DNA of 64,000 bases from Oscillospiraceae bacterium Marseille-Q3528 (GTDB taxonomy: Bacteria; Bacillota; Clostridia; Lachnospirales; Lachnospiraceae): assembly GCA_018223385.1 (NCBI GenBank), contig JAGTTR010000011.1:1-64000 (forward strand). The letters run 5' to 3'. The translations under genes and the position numbers were made by a program. The notes under the pieces are model-generated. The model was not told where the DNA came from, searched no databases, and saw nothing but the letters and a program-made list of their open reading frames with translations. The first letter of the stretch is position 1, and each line of letters begins with the position of its first letter. Positions 37,725 through 47,908 of this stretch are shown in pieces.

Positions 37725-39062
37725 CTACACCTCCTCAAATATCTTGATGAAATCCTCAACAGCCTCTTTGGTTTCTTCGGAACGGAAAGTAAGTTCCCGA
37801 AGCATGGACAATAAGGTATGATTCTCTTCTTTGATCGCCTTATTTGTCTCTCTGATATCCTGCGTCAGCTGCTTTAAGTCAATCTCTTCTTCTTCCTCGC
37901 TGGTATCCACATATCTGGGAATATTGAGGTTATAGTCATTGGCCCGGATGTCATCAAAGGATGCCACATACGCCAGTTTATCTACAGTTTTTCTGTCTCG
38001 ATACAGCTCCAATACTTTATCAATATGCTCTTCATGCATCACATTCTGTTTCTTTTCTTTTGTATAAAGGCTGGATGCATCGATAAATAACACATCCCTG
38101 CCTTCTCTGTGTTTTTTGAGAACAATAATACATGTGGGAATGGACGTATTATAAAACATATTGGACGGTAATCCAATAACCGCATAAATGGAACCGTTTT
38201 TCAGCAGGGTTTCCCTGATTGCCCCTTCTGCTGCACCTCTGAAAAGAACGCCATGCGGCAATACGATTGCCATGGTTCCTGTTTGTTTCAAATGATAAAA
38301 TCCGTGCAACAGGAATGCATAATCCGCTTTTGATTTCGGTGCAAGCTTTCCTCCATAATCCATAAATCTTTCGTCCTGTTTAAAACCCTCGGCCGCAGAC
38401 CAGTGAGCTGAATAGGGCGGATTCATGGTAACTACATCAAATTCTGTATCTTCGTCTGTCGGCCAGTCTGCATCCAGCGTATCTCCATTTCGAAGATGCT
38501 GATTTTCCGGAAGTACCCCGTGAAGGAACATATTCATTCTCGCCAGATTGTAGGTCGATGGCATCAGTTCCTGTCCATAATACTTGATATAATCCGGTTC
38601 GCTCGAATAATTTTTGCAGCTGAGCATCAGAGAACCAGAACCCATACACGGGTCATATACCTGCAAGCCTTTTTTGTTCTCCTGCCCGGTCATTGCAATT
38701 CTGCAAAGAATCTGTGCCGGGCCATGCGGTGTATAGAACTCCCCTGCTTTTTTCCCAGTCTCAGATGCAAACTGGCCGATCAGATACTCATATGCATTTC
38801 CCAGGACATCGCCTTTGGCATGGATTAAATCGGCACCATCCAGCACTTTGATGACTTCTGCCACGGTTGCGCTCTGCTTCTGGTCTCCCGTTCCCAATCT
38901 GTTGGAATATAAATCTACGTCAGCAAATAGCCCATTGAATAATGCCTCAGATTCCTGAATCCGGTTAAATGCAGCCTGCAATTTTTCTCTGTTAAATGCA
39001 TTGTCCTTTGCCGCATTCAGCATGCTGACATATGTCATATCCGGGTCAAGGGTATAATGCAA
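37725..39062 (-). pseudogene. hsdM: Type I restriction-modification methyltransferase HsdM, 5' truncated
   Basis: 445 residues. N6-adenine methyltransferase subunit with intact motif I (DPCMGSGSLML) and motif IV (NPPYSAHW), and the family segments GNAYEYLIGQFASETGKKAGEFYTP and PHGVLFRGAAEG. About 80 residues of the N-terminal helical domain, which contacts HsdS and DNA, are missing: the only possible start is a TTG at 39062 and the frame is closed by TGA just upstream. The 5' end is fused to the end of hsdS. Activity is doubtful, but a leaderless or coupled product retaining the catalytic domain cannot be excluded. Confidence 0.85.
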
Positions 39063-39558
39063 GCGTCAGATGGTTCATATCTTCCGCCTGTTTGATTCTC
39101 AGCCGATTTTCTATCAATGATCGCCGATAAAGCTCGCCGATTACCCGCTGCTTTTCGATCTCTGGCAGTCTTATTTTTAACTCACCGATGGTTTTCACAT
39201 TCAATTTTTTCACACTCAAGGTTGTCCCCTGATGAAACATCGCTATCTGCTGCTCAAAATCCTTCCCCTCGTTAAATTGAAAACAGAAATACCATTTATC
39301 CAGTATTTTCGAATCAAATTCGCACCTCAGGAAATTAGATGTGAGACATTTGTCTGCATTCGCTGTCGAAACAGGTGCCGCTTTCGTCTTCATCAGATTG
39401 ATAATGCATTCCGATCTTTTGTCATGTACATTCACACACGATAAATCATTTTCAAAATTCTCAGGGGAATATAAGCGCAATTCCTGTGCATGAATTCTCG
39501 TAGGATTTTTGCCCAGGGAAAAACTCATAATTTCGTTTAGTTGTCTCATTTCGGCCAT
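39046..39558 (-). CDS. hsdS: Half-size HsdS-like specificity subunit
   Basis: 170 residues, one target-recognition domain and one conserved helix (typical type I specificity subunits have two of each, about 400 residues). Seen: NFLRCEFDSKILDKWYFCFQFNEG, MFHQGTTLSVKKLNVKTIGELKIRLPEIEKQRVIGELYR, which is the conserved end-of-TRD plus helix. Its last residues (LTLALYP) differ from the usual family end because the frame runs into the truncated hsdM by 17 bases. Half-size S proteins can act as homodimers. Position upstream of hsdM is the reverse of the usual M-S order, indicating rearrangement. Confidence 0.75.
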   Translation of the reverse strand: MAEMRQLNEIMSFSLGKNPTRIHAQELRLYSPENFENDLSCVNVHDKRSECIINLMKTKAAPVSTANADKCLTSNFLRCEFDSKILDKWYFCFQFNEGKDFEQQIAMFHQGTTLSVKKLNVKTIGELKIRLPEIEKQRVIGELYRRSLIENRLRIKQAEDMNHLTLALYP

Positions 39559-39607
39559 TACATCACCGCTTTCTACACTATACTACACTGTACTTTAATT
39601 AAATTAC

Positions 39608-39659
39608 AAAAAAAGAACCGACACACCATGTGTTCATCCTTCACAGGCGTTGTCGATTC
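39608..39659 (-). terminator. Terminator of the CobW gene pair
   Basis: GAATCGACA and TGTCGGTTC pair with an inner TGTG/CACA step, followed on the minus strand by TTTTTTTGTAATTT. It marks the core-genome edge of the island. Confidence 0.8.
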
Positions 39660-39695
39660 TCTTGTTTCTTTTATTCAATATCTTTCTCTGTTTTT

Positions 39696-40637
39696 TTACG
39701 TAAAGTATACCAGCTCTTCTTCCGGCTTCTCGGCCTTCTCGATCTTCACCGCTGTGAGCACCGGGCCGGGGCCCTGGTATTCTTTTCGCATCTCGGTTTT
39801 CACCGTGGCGGTGAGCTTGATGAATTCCTTCTGCCGCAGTTTGTCCGCGAACTGGGATTTGCACAGGAAGCCCACGAAGGTGACATCTTCCGCGCAACAG
39901 GTCATGGCAAAGCGGCCCGGCACGAAGTAACCCTTTGGCAGCTTGTCGCCCCGGTATACCATGGCCGTGAAATGTACGGTCTTGCCGTCATATTTTTCCG
40001 GATGGTCCATGGCATCCAGATACCACAGGCCGTAGTCGTCGTCCTCGATCTCGATGGTGTCCGCCGTCAGGTCAAAGGGCAGATCGTCGTCATCGTCATC
40101 CTCATCGCTGCCGTCAATGGACTCGTAAATGATCTGCACCTGGCGGTTGGCAGCCTTCACGGAACGGCGCAGACTGCCTTTCTTCGTATCCTTAGTGCAA
40201 CGGTTGAAGATCACCACATCGGACAACTTTACCAGCTCCATCATGATGGAACGCATATTACTTAAGTACATTTCAAAGGTACTGGCATCGATCATGGTGA
40301 AGGTCTGTACCACCGGCCAGTTTTTCGGCAGTACTTCCAGCAGCTTCTCGATTTTCCACATGCCGTTGTACTCGAAGATGGTCAGCTTCTGGCGGTGCTG
40401 GCGCTGCAGCTGTTTAAGGAAATCGGTGGTGAGTTCTTCCGGGCTTTCCACGGTGACAAGTACGGCGTTGCCGTCGGCCAGCACTTCTTCCTCGTATTCC
40501 TCTACGCCTTCCTCACAGCAGATGACAAGCACTTTCTTGCCCTCTGTGAATTCATGGTCTTCCAGGATTTCTTTGATAAAAGAGGTCTTTCCGCTTTCCA
40601 GAAAGCCTGTCGCAATATATACCGGTATCTCCAGCAT
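39696..40637 (-). CDS. CobW/G3E-type GTPase with a C-terminal TIGR03943-like domain
   Basis: 313 residues. N-terminal P-loop ATGFLESGKTSFI and further GTPase segments (TMIDASTF, VVIFNRCTKDTKKGSLR) of the G3E metal-chaperone family. The zinc-binding CxCC motif is missing (a CCEEGVEEYEEE segment is found nearby). The C-terminal 100 residues (DHPEKYDGKTVHFTAMVYR, PGRFAMTCCAEDVTFVGF) resemble the C-terminal OB-like domain of YcgQ/TIGR03943 proteins, instead of the usual CobW C-terminal domain. It is encoded 12 bases after another CobW-type gene. The role is likely metal, perhaps zinc, handling (inference). Confidence 0.7.
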   Translation of the reverse strand: MLEIPVYIATGFLESGKTSFIKEILEDHEFTEGKKVLVICCEEGVEEYEEEVLADGNAVLVTVESPEELTTDFLKQLQRQHRQKLTIFEYNGMWKIEKLLEVLPKNWPVVQTFTMIDASTFEMYLSNMRSIMMELVKLSDVVIFNRCTKDTKKGSLRRSVKAANRQVQIIYESIDGSDEDDDDDDLPFDLTADTIEIEDDDYGLWYLDAMDHPEKYDGKTVHFTAMVYRGDKLPKGYFVPGRFAMTCCAEDVTFVGFLCKSQFADKLRQKEFIKLTATVKTEMRKEYQGPGPVLTAVKIEKAEKPEEELVYFT

Positions 40638-40649
40638 TTCTTCACATCC

Positions 40650-41813
40650 TTACTTCAAACGGAATGCCCGCTCGATCTCTTCTGTTTTCAGTTCTGTACC
40701 GATCACGCACAGGCGGCCGGTCACTTCCGGCTCTCCCTTACGGATCTCGTATTCGCCGGGCACAAGGTCAAAGTAGATCCATGTGCCGTCTGTTGCCTGG
40801 ATCATGCCCTTTGCACGCAGTACCATACCGAATTCCTGACTGTTGGCCATGCGCTCCAGCACTTCCTGTACCTCGTCGTCGGTGTATTTATGATGGGTCT
40901 CGGTGCCCCAGCTGGTAAATACATCATCTGCGTGATGATGGCCCTCATGGTCATGATGATGGTGGCCGCAGCTGCAGTTGCCGTGCTCATCGTAGTGATG
41001 CTCATGATGTTCGTGATCATGGTGATCATGCTCCTCGTGGTCATGGTCATGATCGTGGTGATCATGCCCCTCATGGTCATGGTCGTGATCGTGGTGGTCA
41101 TGCTCTTCATGGTCATGGTCATGATCGTGATGATGATGCTCGTGATCATGGTCATGATCGCAGCCGCAGTGATCGTGGTCATGCTCTTCCTCTTCCATCA
41201 GCTGCATAACGAAATCGTTCTTTTTCTCCATGGCGTCCATGATCTGTGCGCCGGAAATGTCATCCCACGGGGTGGTAACGATGGTTGCCTCAGGGTTCTT
41301 CTCCCGGATCATGGCAACAACCTCATCCAGCTTCTTCTCGGAGAGCTTCTGGGTTCTGCTCAGCACGATACACTTGGCGCTCTCGATCTGATTGTTGTAG
41401 AACTCGCCGAAGTTCTTCATAAACATCTTGCACTTCATAGCGTCTGCCACTGCGGTGTAGGTAGAAAGCTCGATGTCTGCCTCGTCAGCCACTTTTAATA
41501 CGGCCTTCATCACGTCGGACAGCTTGCCCACGCCGGAGGGCTCGATGATGATCCGGTCAGGGGCGAACTGCTTCAATACGTCCTGCAGAGCGGTGCCGAA
41601 ATCGCCCACCAGAGAGCAGCAGATGCAACCAGAGTTCATCTCTGTGATCTGCACACCGGCATCTTTTAAGAAGCCGCCGTCGATACCGATCTCACCGAAC
41701 TCATTCTCGATGAGGACGATCTTCTGGCCTTTCAGCGCCTCGTCCAGCAATTTTCTGATCAATGTGGTCTTTCCGGCTCCGAGGAACCCTGAAATAATGT
41801 CTATCTTTGTCAT
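40650..41813 (-). CDS. CobW-type metal chaperone GTPase with long histidine-rich linker
   Basis: 387 residues, G3E GTPase. P-loop SGFLGAGKTTLIRKLL, GEIGIDGGFL, the metal-binding motif GCICCSL, IIEPSGVGKLSDV, and a C-terminal CobW domain (WIYFDLVPGEYEIR). Between them, about residues 210-300, lies an extreme His/Asp/Glu run (units such as HDHDHDHEEHDHH) with an embedded GNCSCGHHHH. Family members carry Zn, Co or Ni to target enzymes; the His-rich linker suggests high-capacity metal storage or delivery. It sits 54 bases beyond dnaJ and upstream of a second, divergent CobW-type gene. Confidence 0.88.
   Translation of the reverse strand: MTKIDIISGFLGAGKTTLIRKLLDEALKGQKIVLIENEFGEIGIDGGFLKDAGVQITEMNSGCICCSLVGDFGTALQDVLKQFAPDRIIIEPSGVGKLSDVMKAVLKVADEADIELSTYTAVADAMKCKMFMKNFGEFYNNQIESAKCIVLSRTQKLSEKKLDEVVAMIREKNPEATIVTTPWDDISGAQIMDAMEKKNDFVMQLMEEEEHDHDHCGCDHDHDHEHHHHDHDHDHEEHDHHDHDHDHEGHDHHDHDHDHEEHDHHDHEHHEHHYDEHGNCSCGHHHHDHEGHHHADDVFTSWGTETHHKYTDDEVQEVLERMANSQEFGMVLRAKGMIQATDGTWIYFDLVPGEYEIRKGEPEVTGRLCVIGTELKTEEIERAFRLK
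40925..41195. repeat. Imperfect tandem repeats coding for the histidine-rich linker
   Basis: Short degenerate units of type CATGGTCATGATCGTGGTGAT (minus-strand codons for His, Asp and Glu). They are part of the CobW gene and prone to length change; not a CRISPR array. Confidence 0.85.
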
Positions 41814-41867
41814 GTTAATCCCTTCCTGTTCTTCAAAACTGATTGTCTGGTTGCAACTGCCGCACTG

Positions 41868-43055
41868 CTATTCCTCGAAGGTCTCCTTTAGCTTATCCAT
41901 GAAACCCTTCTTCTTCGGCTTATCCTTGCCTTTCTCCTTGTCCTTGCCTGCCGCCTCTTCCGACTGGTTCAGGCTGTTGCCGCTGGCCATGTCAAACTGC
42001 TTTAACAGCTCCTTGGCCTCATTGCTCAGCCGCTCCGGTGTCTTCACCACCAGAGTGACATAGTGGTCGCCGCGGACAGATTTGTTCCGCAGGGAAGGCA
42101 CCCCCTTGCCTTTCAGACGCACTTTGGTGTCGGTCTGGGTGCCGGGCTTCACATCATAAATGACGGGGCCGTCCACGGTATTGATCCGCAGCTCGCCGCC
42201 CAGTGCTGCCTGTGCAAAGCTGATGGGCACGGTGGAGAAAATGTTCATATCCTGCCGCTGGAATACCGGATGTCTGGAAACCACAACCTCCACCAGCAGA
42301 TCGCCTCTGGGGCCGCCGTTGACGCCGGGTTCTCCTTTGTCCCGGATACGGATGCTCTGGCCGTTGTCGATACCGGCCGGAATGGACACCTGGATCTTCT
42401 TCTTGCTGGCAATATAGCCGGTTCCGTAGCAGTCCGGACATTTGTCCTTGATGACCTTACCGGTGCCGTGGCAGTCCGGACAGGTCTGTACATTTCTTAC
42501 CATACCAAACAATGACTGCTGTGTAAATACCACCTGGCCTTTTCCGCCGCACTTGGAGCAGGTAACCGGGGAGGTTCCCGCCTTGGCGCCGGATCCGTGG
42601 CAGGTCGGGCACTCATCTTTCAGCGTCAGCTCCAGCTCCTTCTCGCAGCCGGAAATGGCTTCATCAAAGGTAATGCGAACACTGGCGCGCACGTTGGCAC
42701 CCTTCATCGGGCCACTGTTCGCACTGCGGCTTCTGCCGCCGCCGAAGAAATCTCCGAAAATATCTCCGAAAATGTCTCCCATATCCATATTGTTGAAATC
42801 AAAGCCGCCTGCCCCCGCACTTCCGTCAAAAGCAGCATGGCCGAACTGATCGTACTGTTTTCTCTTCTCCGGATCACTCAGCACCGCGTAAGCCTCGGAA
42901 GCCTCCTTGAACTTCTTCTCCGCTTCCTTGTCTCCCGGATTAGCATCGGGATGGTATTTTTTTGCCAGTACACGATATGCTTTTTTAATGGCTGCCTCGT
43001 CCGCACTCCGGTCTACGCCAAGCACCTCATAGTAATCTCTCTTGCTCTCCGCCAT
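41868..43055 (-). CDS. dnaJ: Chaperone protein DnaJ
   Basis: 395 residues from the ATG at 43055 (AAAGGTG about 7 bases upstream; an in-frame GTG at 43064 lies inside that site). J domain ([22 protein letters not shown] in KYHPDANPG), a Gly/Phe-rich region, the zinc domain with four CxxCxGxG motifs ([32 protein letters not shown]), and C-terminal substrate-binding domains. It stimulates DnaK ATPase. It ends the hrcA-grpE-dnaK-dnaJ heat-shock operon. The last 50 residues are unusually charged ([18 protein letters not shown]). Confidence 0.97.
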   Translation of the reverse strand: MAESKRDYYEVLGVDRSADEAAIKKAYRVLAKKYHPDANPGDKEAEKKFKEASEAYAVLSDPEKRKQYDQFGHAAFDGSAGAGGFDFNNMDMGDIFGDIFGDFFGGGRSRSANSGPMKGANVRASVRITFDEAISGCEKELELTLKDECPTCHGSGAKAGTSPVTCSKCGGKGQVVFTQQSLFGMVRNVQTCPDCHGTGKVIKDKCPDCYGTGYIASKKKIQVSIPAGIDNGQSIRIRDKGEPGVNGGPRGDLLVEVVVSRHPVFQRQDMNIFSTVPISFAQAALGGELRINTVDGPVIYDVKPGTQTDTKVRLKGKGVPSLRNKSVRGDHYVTLVVKTPERLSNEAKELLKQFDMASGNSLNQSEEAAGKDKEKGKDKPKKKGFMDKLKETFEE

Positions 43056-43100
43056 TTTATTCACCTTTCATCTTGTTTCTCATGATATACCGTATGCAAC

Positions 43101-43151
43101 GCACCAAAGTCCGGCTGCAGGAGATGTCCTCCGCAGCCGGACTTCCGGTGC
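43101..43151 (-). promoter_or_regulatory. Large hairpin in the dnaK-dnaJ gap
   Basis: GCACC-AGTCCGGCTGC and its complement form a stem of about 16 pairs, with no T run on either strand, so it is not a simple terminator. It may be an mRNA processing or stabilising structure. It lies 38 bases beyond the dnaK stop. Confidence 0.5.
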
Positions 43152-43188
43152 TTAAGCGACCCTGTCCGTGCAGGCCGCCCCTTGCGTT

Positions 43189-45081
<1,893 letters not shown>

Positions 45082-45152
45082 CTATCAAATCTATCTCTCT
45101 GTTGCTGATTACCTGTCTTTATATCAAAACGCTGACGCGTTCTGAAAACTTT

Positions 45153-45824
45153 TTAGTTGGCTACCTTTACCATGCTGTGACGGATCACGGAATCACGGTA
45201 GGTGTAACCTTTCTGGAATTCCTCTGCGACGACATTCTCGCCCAGGTTCTCATCTTCCACATGCATCACGGCATTGTGGAGGTTCGGATCGAATTCCTTT
45301 CCAACCGCCTCAATGGGCTTCACTTCGATGCTCTCCAGCGTCGTCATCAGCTGCTTGTAGGTCATCTCTACGCCTTGGGCAAAAGGCTCTGCCTTCTGCT
45401 CCTCGGTCAGACCTGCCAGACCTCGCTCGAAGTTATCAATGACCGGAAGGATCTTCTCCACCACGCTCTTGGCTCCCACCTCAAACATGGCTGCTTTCTC
45501 TTTCTCGGTTCTCTTGCGGAAGTTATCAAACTCCGCCATCTGGCGCTTCACCCGGTCGGTGAGCTCCTCTATCTGGATATCTTTCTTGTCTTTTTTGTCC
45601 TTCTTTTTCTTACCGAACAGCCCCTTCTTCTCCTGGCCGTCCTCTGCGGCAGCTTCCGCATCCTCTTCGGGCTCTTCCGCATCCTGTGCGTCTGCCTCTT
45701 CCGCCTCTGCAGCTTCTGCTGTCTCTTCTTCTGCGGCTTCCTCCGCAGCTGCTTCCGCCTGGCGTTTCGCCTCTTCCACTGCCTGTTTTACCGCATCTTC
45801 ATTCTTGAATTCTTCGTTTTCCAT
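45153..45824 (-). CDS. grpE: Nucleotide-exchange factor GrpE
   Basis: 223 residues. A long, very acidic and alanine-rich N-terminal coiled-coil region (about 1-80, repeated EAAEEEA), a lysine-rich stretch (FGKKKKDKKDKKD), then the core helices and beta-wing domain (AEFDNFRKRTEKEKAAM, VVEKILPVIDNFERGL, GEEFDPNLHNAVMHVED-like end). The start ATG overlaps the hrcA stop codon by one base (TAATG), so translation is coupled. It acts on DnaK to release ADP. The acidic tail is longer than in Bacillus GrpE (about 187 residues). Confidence 0.96.
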   Translation of the reverse strand: MENEEFKNEDAVKQAVEEAKRQAEAAAEEAAEEETAEAAEAEEADAQDAEEPEEDAEAAAEDGQEKKGLFGKKKKDKKDKKDIQIEELTDRVKRQMAEFDNFRKRTEKEKAAMFEVGAKSVVEKILPVIDNFERGLAGLTEEQKAEPFAQGVEMTYKQLMTTLESIEVKPIEAVGKEFDPNLHNAVMHVEDENLGENVVAEEFQKGYTYRDSVIRHSMVKVAN

Positions 45825-46882
45825 TACTGATCACCACTTTCCTCTGGTGTCCCAGATCGTTTATAAATTCCATCCAGCTGTACCATCAGTGTCCGCATCG
45901 TCTGGATCACCTTGTCGTAATCCATTCGCTTCGGCCCGATGATGCCAACCGTTCCCTGCATGCCGTCTCCCAGATCGTAGGTGGCAGTCACCACACTGCA
46001 ATCCTTCATCGCCTTTACCGGCGTCTCCTGACCGATATACACCTGAATGCCGGTGTTGCTGTTGTTTTCCATCGTATCGTCGATGAGGTTCGCCAGCTCC
46101 TGCTTCTCCTCCAGGGTGCCGATCAGCTCCGTTGCCCGGTCATTATCACTGAGCTCCGGATATTTCAAAATGTTCGTCGCACCGCTGGTGTAAATCTCCA
46201 TGTCCTCGGTGCTGACCTGTATGGCCTCCGCCACAGCATCAATGACGCTGCTCACCACGTTCGTGTGGATCCCGGCCTGTTTCTTCAACCGGGAAATCAT
46301 ATCCAGGTTGATCTCCTCCAGCGTCAGCCCGTTCAGGCTTGTGTTCAGGAGGATGTTTAATTTCAGAAGCATCTCATTGTCCATGGCCTCGTCCAGGTCA
46401 ATGATCTTGTTCTTGACAATGTTTCCCTCCACGACAATAACCGCCAGAAGCTGGCGTTCGTCCACAAGAGACAGCTGGATGAACTTCAGCTTGCTCCTGT
46501 GATATCTCGGGGAAGAAATAATGGAGGTATAATGGGTATTGTCCGCAAGCACCTTGGCTACCTGCTGCAGCACCTGCTCCATCTTGTCAGCCTTCTCGAT
46601 CATCAGCTCTTTCATCTCTGTGATCTCCCGCTGCTTCTCCTCCATCATCGTGTCCACATACAGGCGATATCCTTTATCCGAAGGAATCCGGCCCGCCGAC
46701 GTATGGGGCTGGAGAATCAGACCCATCTCTTCCAAGTCCGACATCTCATTGCGGATGGTCGCAGAACTTAAATTCAGATCGGAATATTTGGAAATCGTTC
46801 TCGATCCCACCGGCTCACCTGTCTCCAGATAATTGCGGATGATCGCTGTCAGGATTTTCTTCTTCCTGTCATCCAGTTCCAT
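45824..46882 (-). CDS. hrcA: Heat-inducible transcriptional repressor HrcA
   Basis: 352 residues from the ATG at 46882 (GGAGGG just upstream); an earlier in-frame ATG at 46915 overlaps the CIRCE operator and is rejected. Winged-helix N-terminal domain (VGSRTISKYSDLNLSSATIRNEMSDLE) with the family signature, and GAF-like domains. HrcA binds CIRCE and represses this operon at normal temperature; GroE assists its activity. It is the first gene of hrcA-grpE-dnaK-dnaJ, so the repressor controls its own synthesis. Confidence 0.96.
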   Translation of the reverse strand: MELDDRKKKILTAIIRNYLETGEPVGSRTISKYSDLNLSSATIRNEMSDLEEMGLILQPHTSAGRIPSDKGYRLYVDTMMEEKQREITEMKELMIEKADKMEQVLQQVAKVLADNTHYTSIISSPRYHRSKLKFIQLSLVDERQLLAVIVVEGNIVKNKIIDLDEAMDNEMLLKLNILLNTSLNGLTLEEINLDMISRLKKQAGIHTNVVSSVIDAVAEAIQVSTEDMEIYTSGATNILKYPELSDNDRATELIGTLEEKQELANLIDDTMENNSNTGIQVYIGQETPVKAMKDCSVVTATYDLGDGMQGTVGIIGPKRMDYDKVIQTMRTLMVQLDGIYKRSGTPEESGDQ

Positions 46883-46904
46883 TCTGCTCCCTCCTTTTGA
46901 TTTG

Positions 46905-46931
46905 TTAGCACTCATTACTTAGGAGTGCTAA
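46905..46931 (-). promoter_or_regulatory. CIRCE operator
   Basis: Perfect TTAGCACTC-N9-GAGTGCTAA inverted repeat, placed between the promoter -10 and the hrcA ribosome site, as expected for HrcA control. Confidence 0.97.
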
Positions 46932-46945
46932 TATCTTATGTAGAT

Positions 46946-46974
46946 AAACTATCACTTCCCCTATTCTTTGTCAA
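46946..46974 (-). promoter_or_regulatory. Sigma-A promoter of the hrcA operon
   Basis: TTGACA (46974-46969), a 17-base spacer, then TAGTTT (46951-46946). Transcription would start about 7 bases before the CIRCE element. Confidence 0.75.
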
Positions 46975-47006
46975 TAGGTTTATAAATATTTTATAATTTT
47001 ATAATT

Positions 47007-47167
47007 TCAGTTCAGCCAAGGCTTCCTGGAGGCAGACTTCATGCTCGCATGAAAGGCTGACTTCGGGAAGTCTTGAGATGAGCGCCCGTTAATGAGCAAA
47101 AACCAGCTGCGTTAGCAGCGAAAAGCGCTGACAGGCGCGATTTTGCGAATGGGCGCGGCTGAACTGA
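47007..47167. repeat. Intergenic structured inverted-repeat element, copy C
   Basis: Bounded by TCAGTTCAGCC and its complement. Inside are TTCATG-CTCG-CATGAA, a GACTTC/GAAGTC hairpin, an inner GCGCCC/GGGCGC stem, GCTGC-gtta-GCAGC, and GCGC-tgacag-GCGC. Same order as copy B (16289-16457). A further GGCTGAACTGG motif follows at about 47182-47192. It lies between the hrcA promoter and the lipoprotein gene; no coding potential. Confidence 0.8.
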
Positions 47168-47285
47168 CCCCAAAACTGATGCGTGGCTGAACTGGACACC
47201 CCCACAATATTCTATTATAATATACCTTAACAGAAAGAAAGCGTTCGTTCCTAAAATACACTTTTTCTCAAGGAGGTGTGTCCCG

Positions 47286-47783
47286 ATGAAAAAACATATA
47301 TCCCTTATTTCCCTTCTTCTGCTCTGTGCTACCCTGACCGGCTGTACCAAAACCTATTCCGGCATCGACGCCCTGACAGAAAAAGCAAGGGAAGAGCTTC
47401 CCGTCGCCGACGCGGATACGACCGCCCTGCAATACGCCGGGATGAACGTGGCGGGCAACGAGGCGCTGGTCTGGTTTATCTCCGGGGACGAGTTTCAGGC
47501 GCATACGTACCTTCCCATGGAGGTGACCCTGAAAGGAGCAGATCGCTATACCTTCGTCCAGACCTACAAACCGTTGGACGGGCCGAAGGATATCGCCGTA
47601 CTCTCCTGGAAAAGAGGGCTTTCCTTTGTCATCAACAACACTGCCTGCACATCCGTAAAACTCACCACGGCCAATGGGACACAGGAAGAAAACATAGAAG
47701 ACAATGCCTATCCGTACGTGTTCTATTGCCCGGAGATCCCGTCAGAATATGTTTTTCTGGATGCTGATAGGAATGAATTATGA
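47286..47783 (+). CDS. Small lipoprotein of unknown function
   Basis: 165 residues. The signal peptide KKHISLISLLLLCATLTGC has a lipobox (LTG-Cys20), so it should be lipid-anchored outside the cell. The mature part (ALVWFISGDEFQAHTYLPMEV, YTFVQTYKPLDGPKDIAVLSW) looks beta-rich, and I recognise no family. The start ATG has AAGGAGG about 9 bases upstream. Monocistronic: intergenic repeat before it, terminator after it. Confidence 0.75.
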   Translation: MKKHISLISLLLLCATLTGCTKTYSGIDALTEKAREELPVADADTTALQYAGMNVAGNEALVWFISGDEFQAHTYLPMEVTLKGADRYTFVQTYKPLDGPKDIAVLSWKRGLSFVINNTACTSVKLTTANGTQEENIEDNAYPYVFYCPEIPSEYVFLDADRNEL

Positions 47784-47793
47784 GCATCCCTGC

Positions 47794-47827
47794 AAAAACG
47801 GCTTCGGGTACCCCCGAAGCCGTTTTC
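47794..47827. terminator. Bidirectional terminator
   Basis: AAAACGGCTTCGGG paired with CCCGAAGCCGTTTT, four-base loop. It serves the lipoprotein gene on the plus strand (TTTTCTTATATT) and probably the HAD gene on the minus strand (GTTTTTGC). Confidence 0.8.
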
Positions 47828-47908
47828 TTATATTACATATCAACATTGAATTCAGCGAATCAATTTCAATTTTCCCTGCATATCATTCATCAAATGATCC
47901 CGATCAGA

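Noticed and set aside
40925-41195. Possible CRISPR-like array of short repeats
   Set aside because: No spacers of constant length; the units are His/Asp/Glu codons inside the CobW gene.
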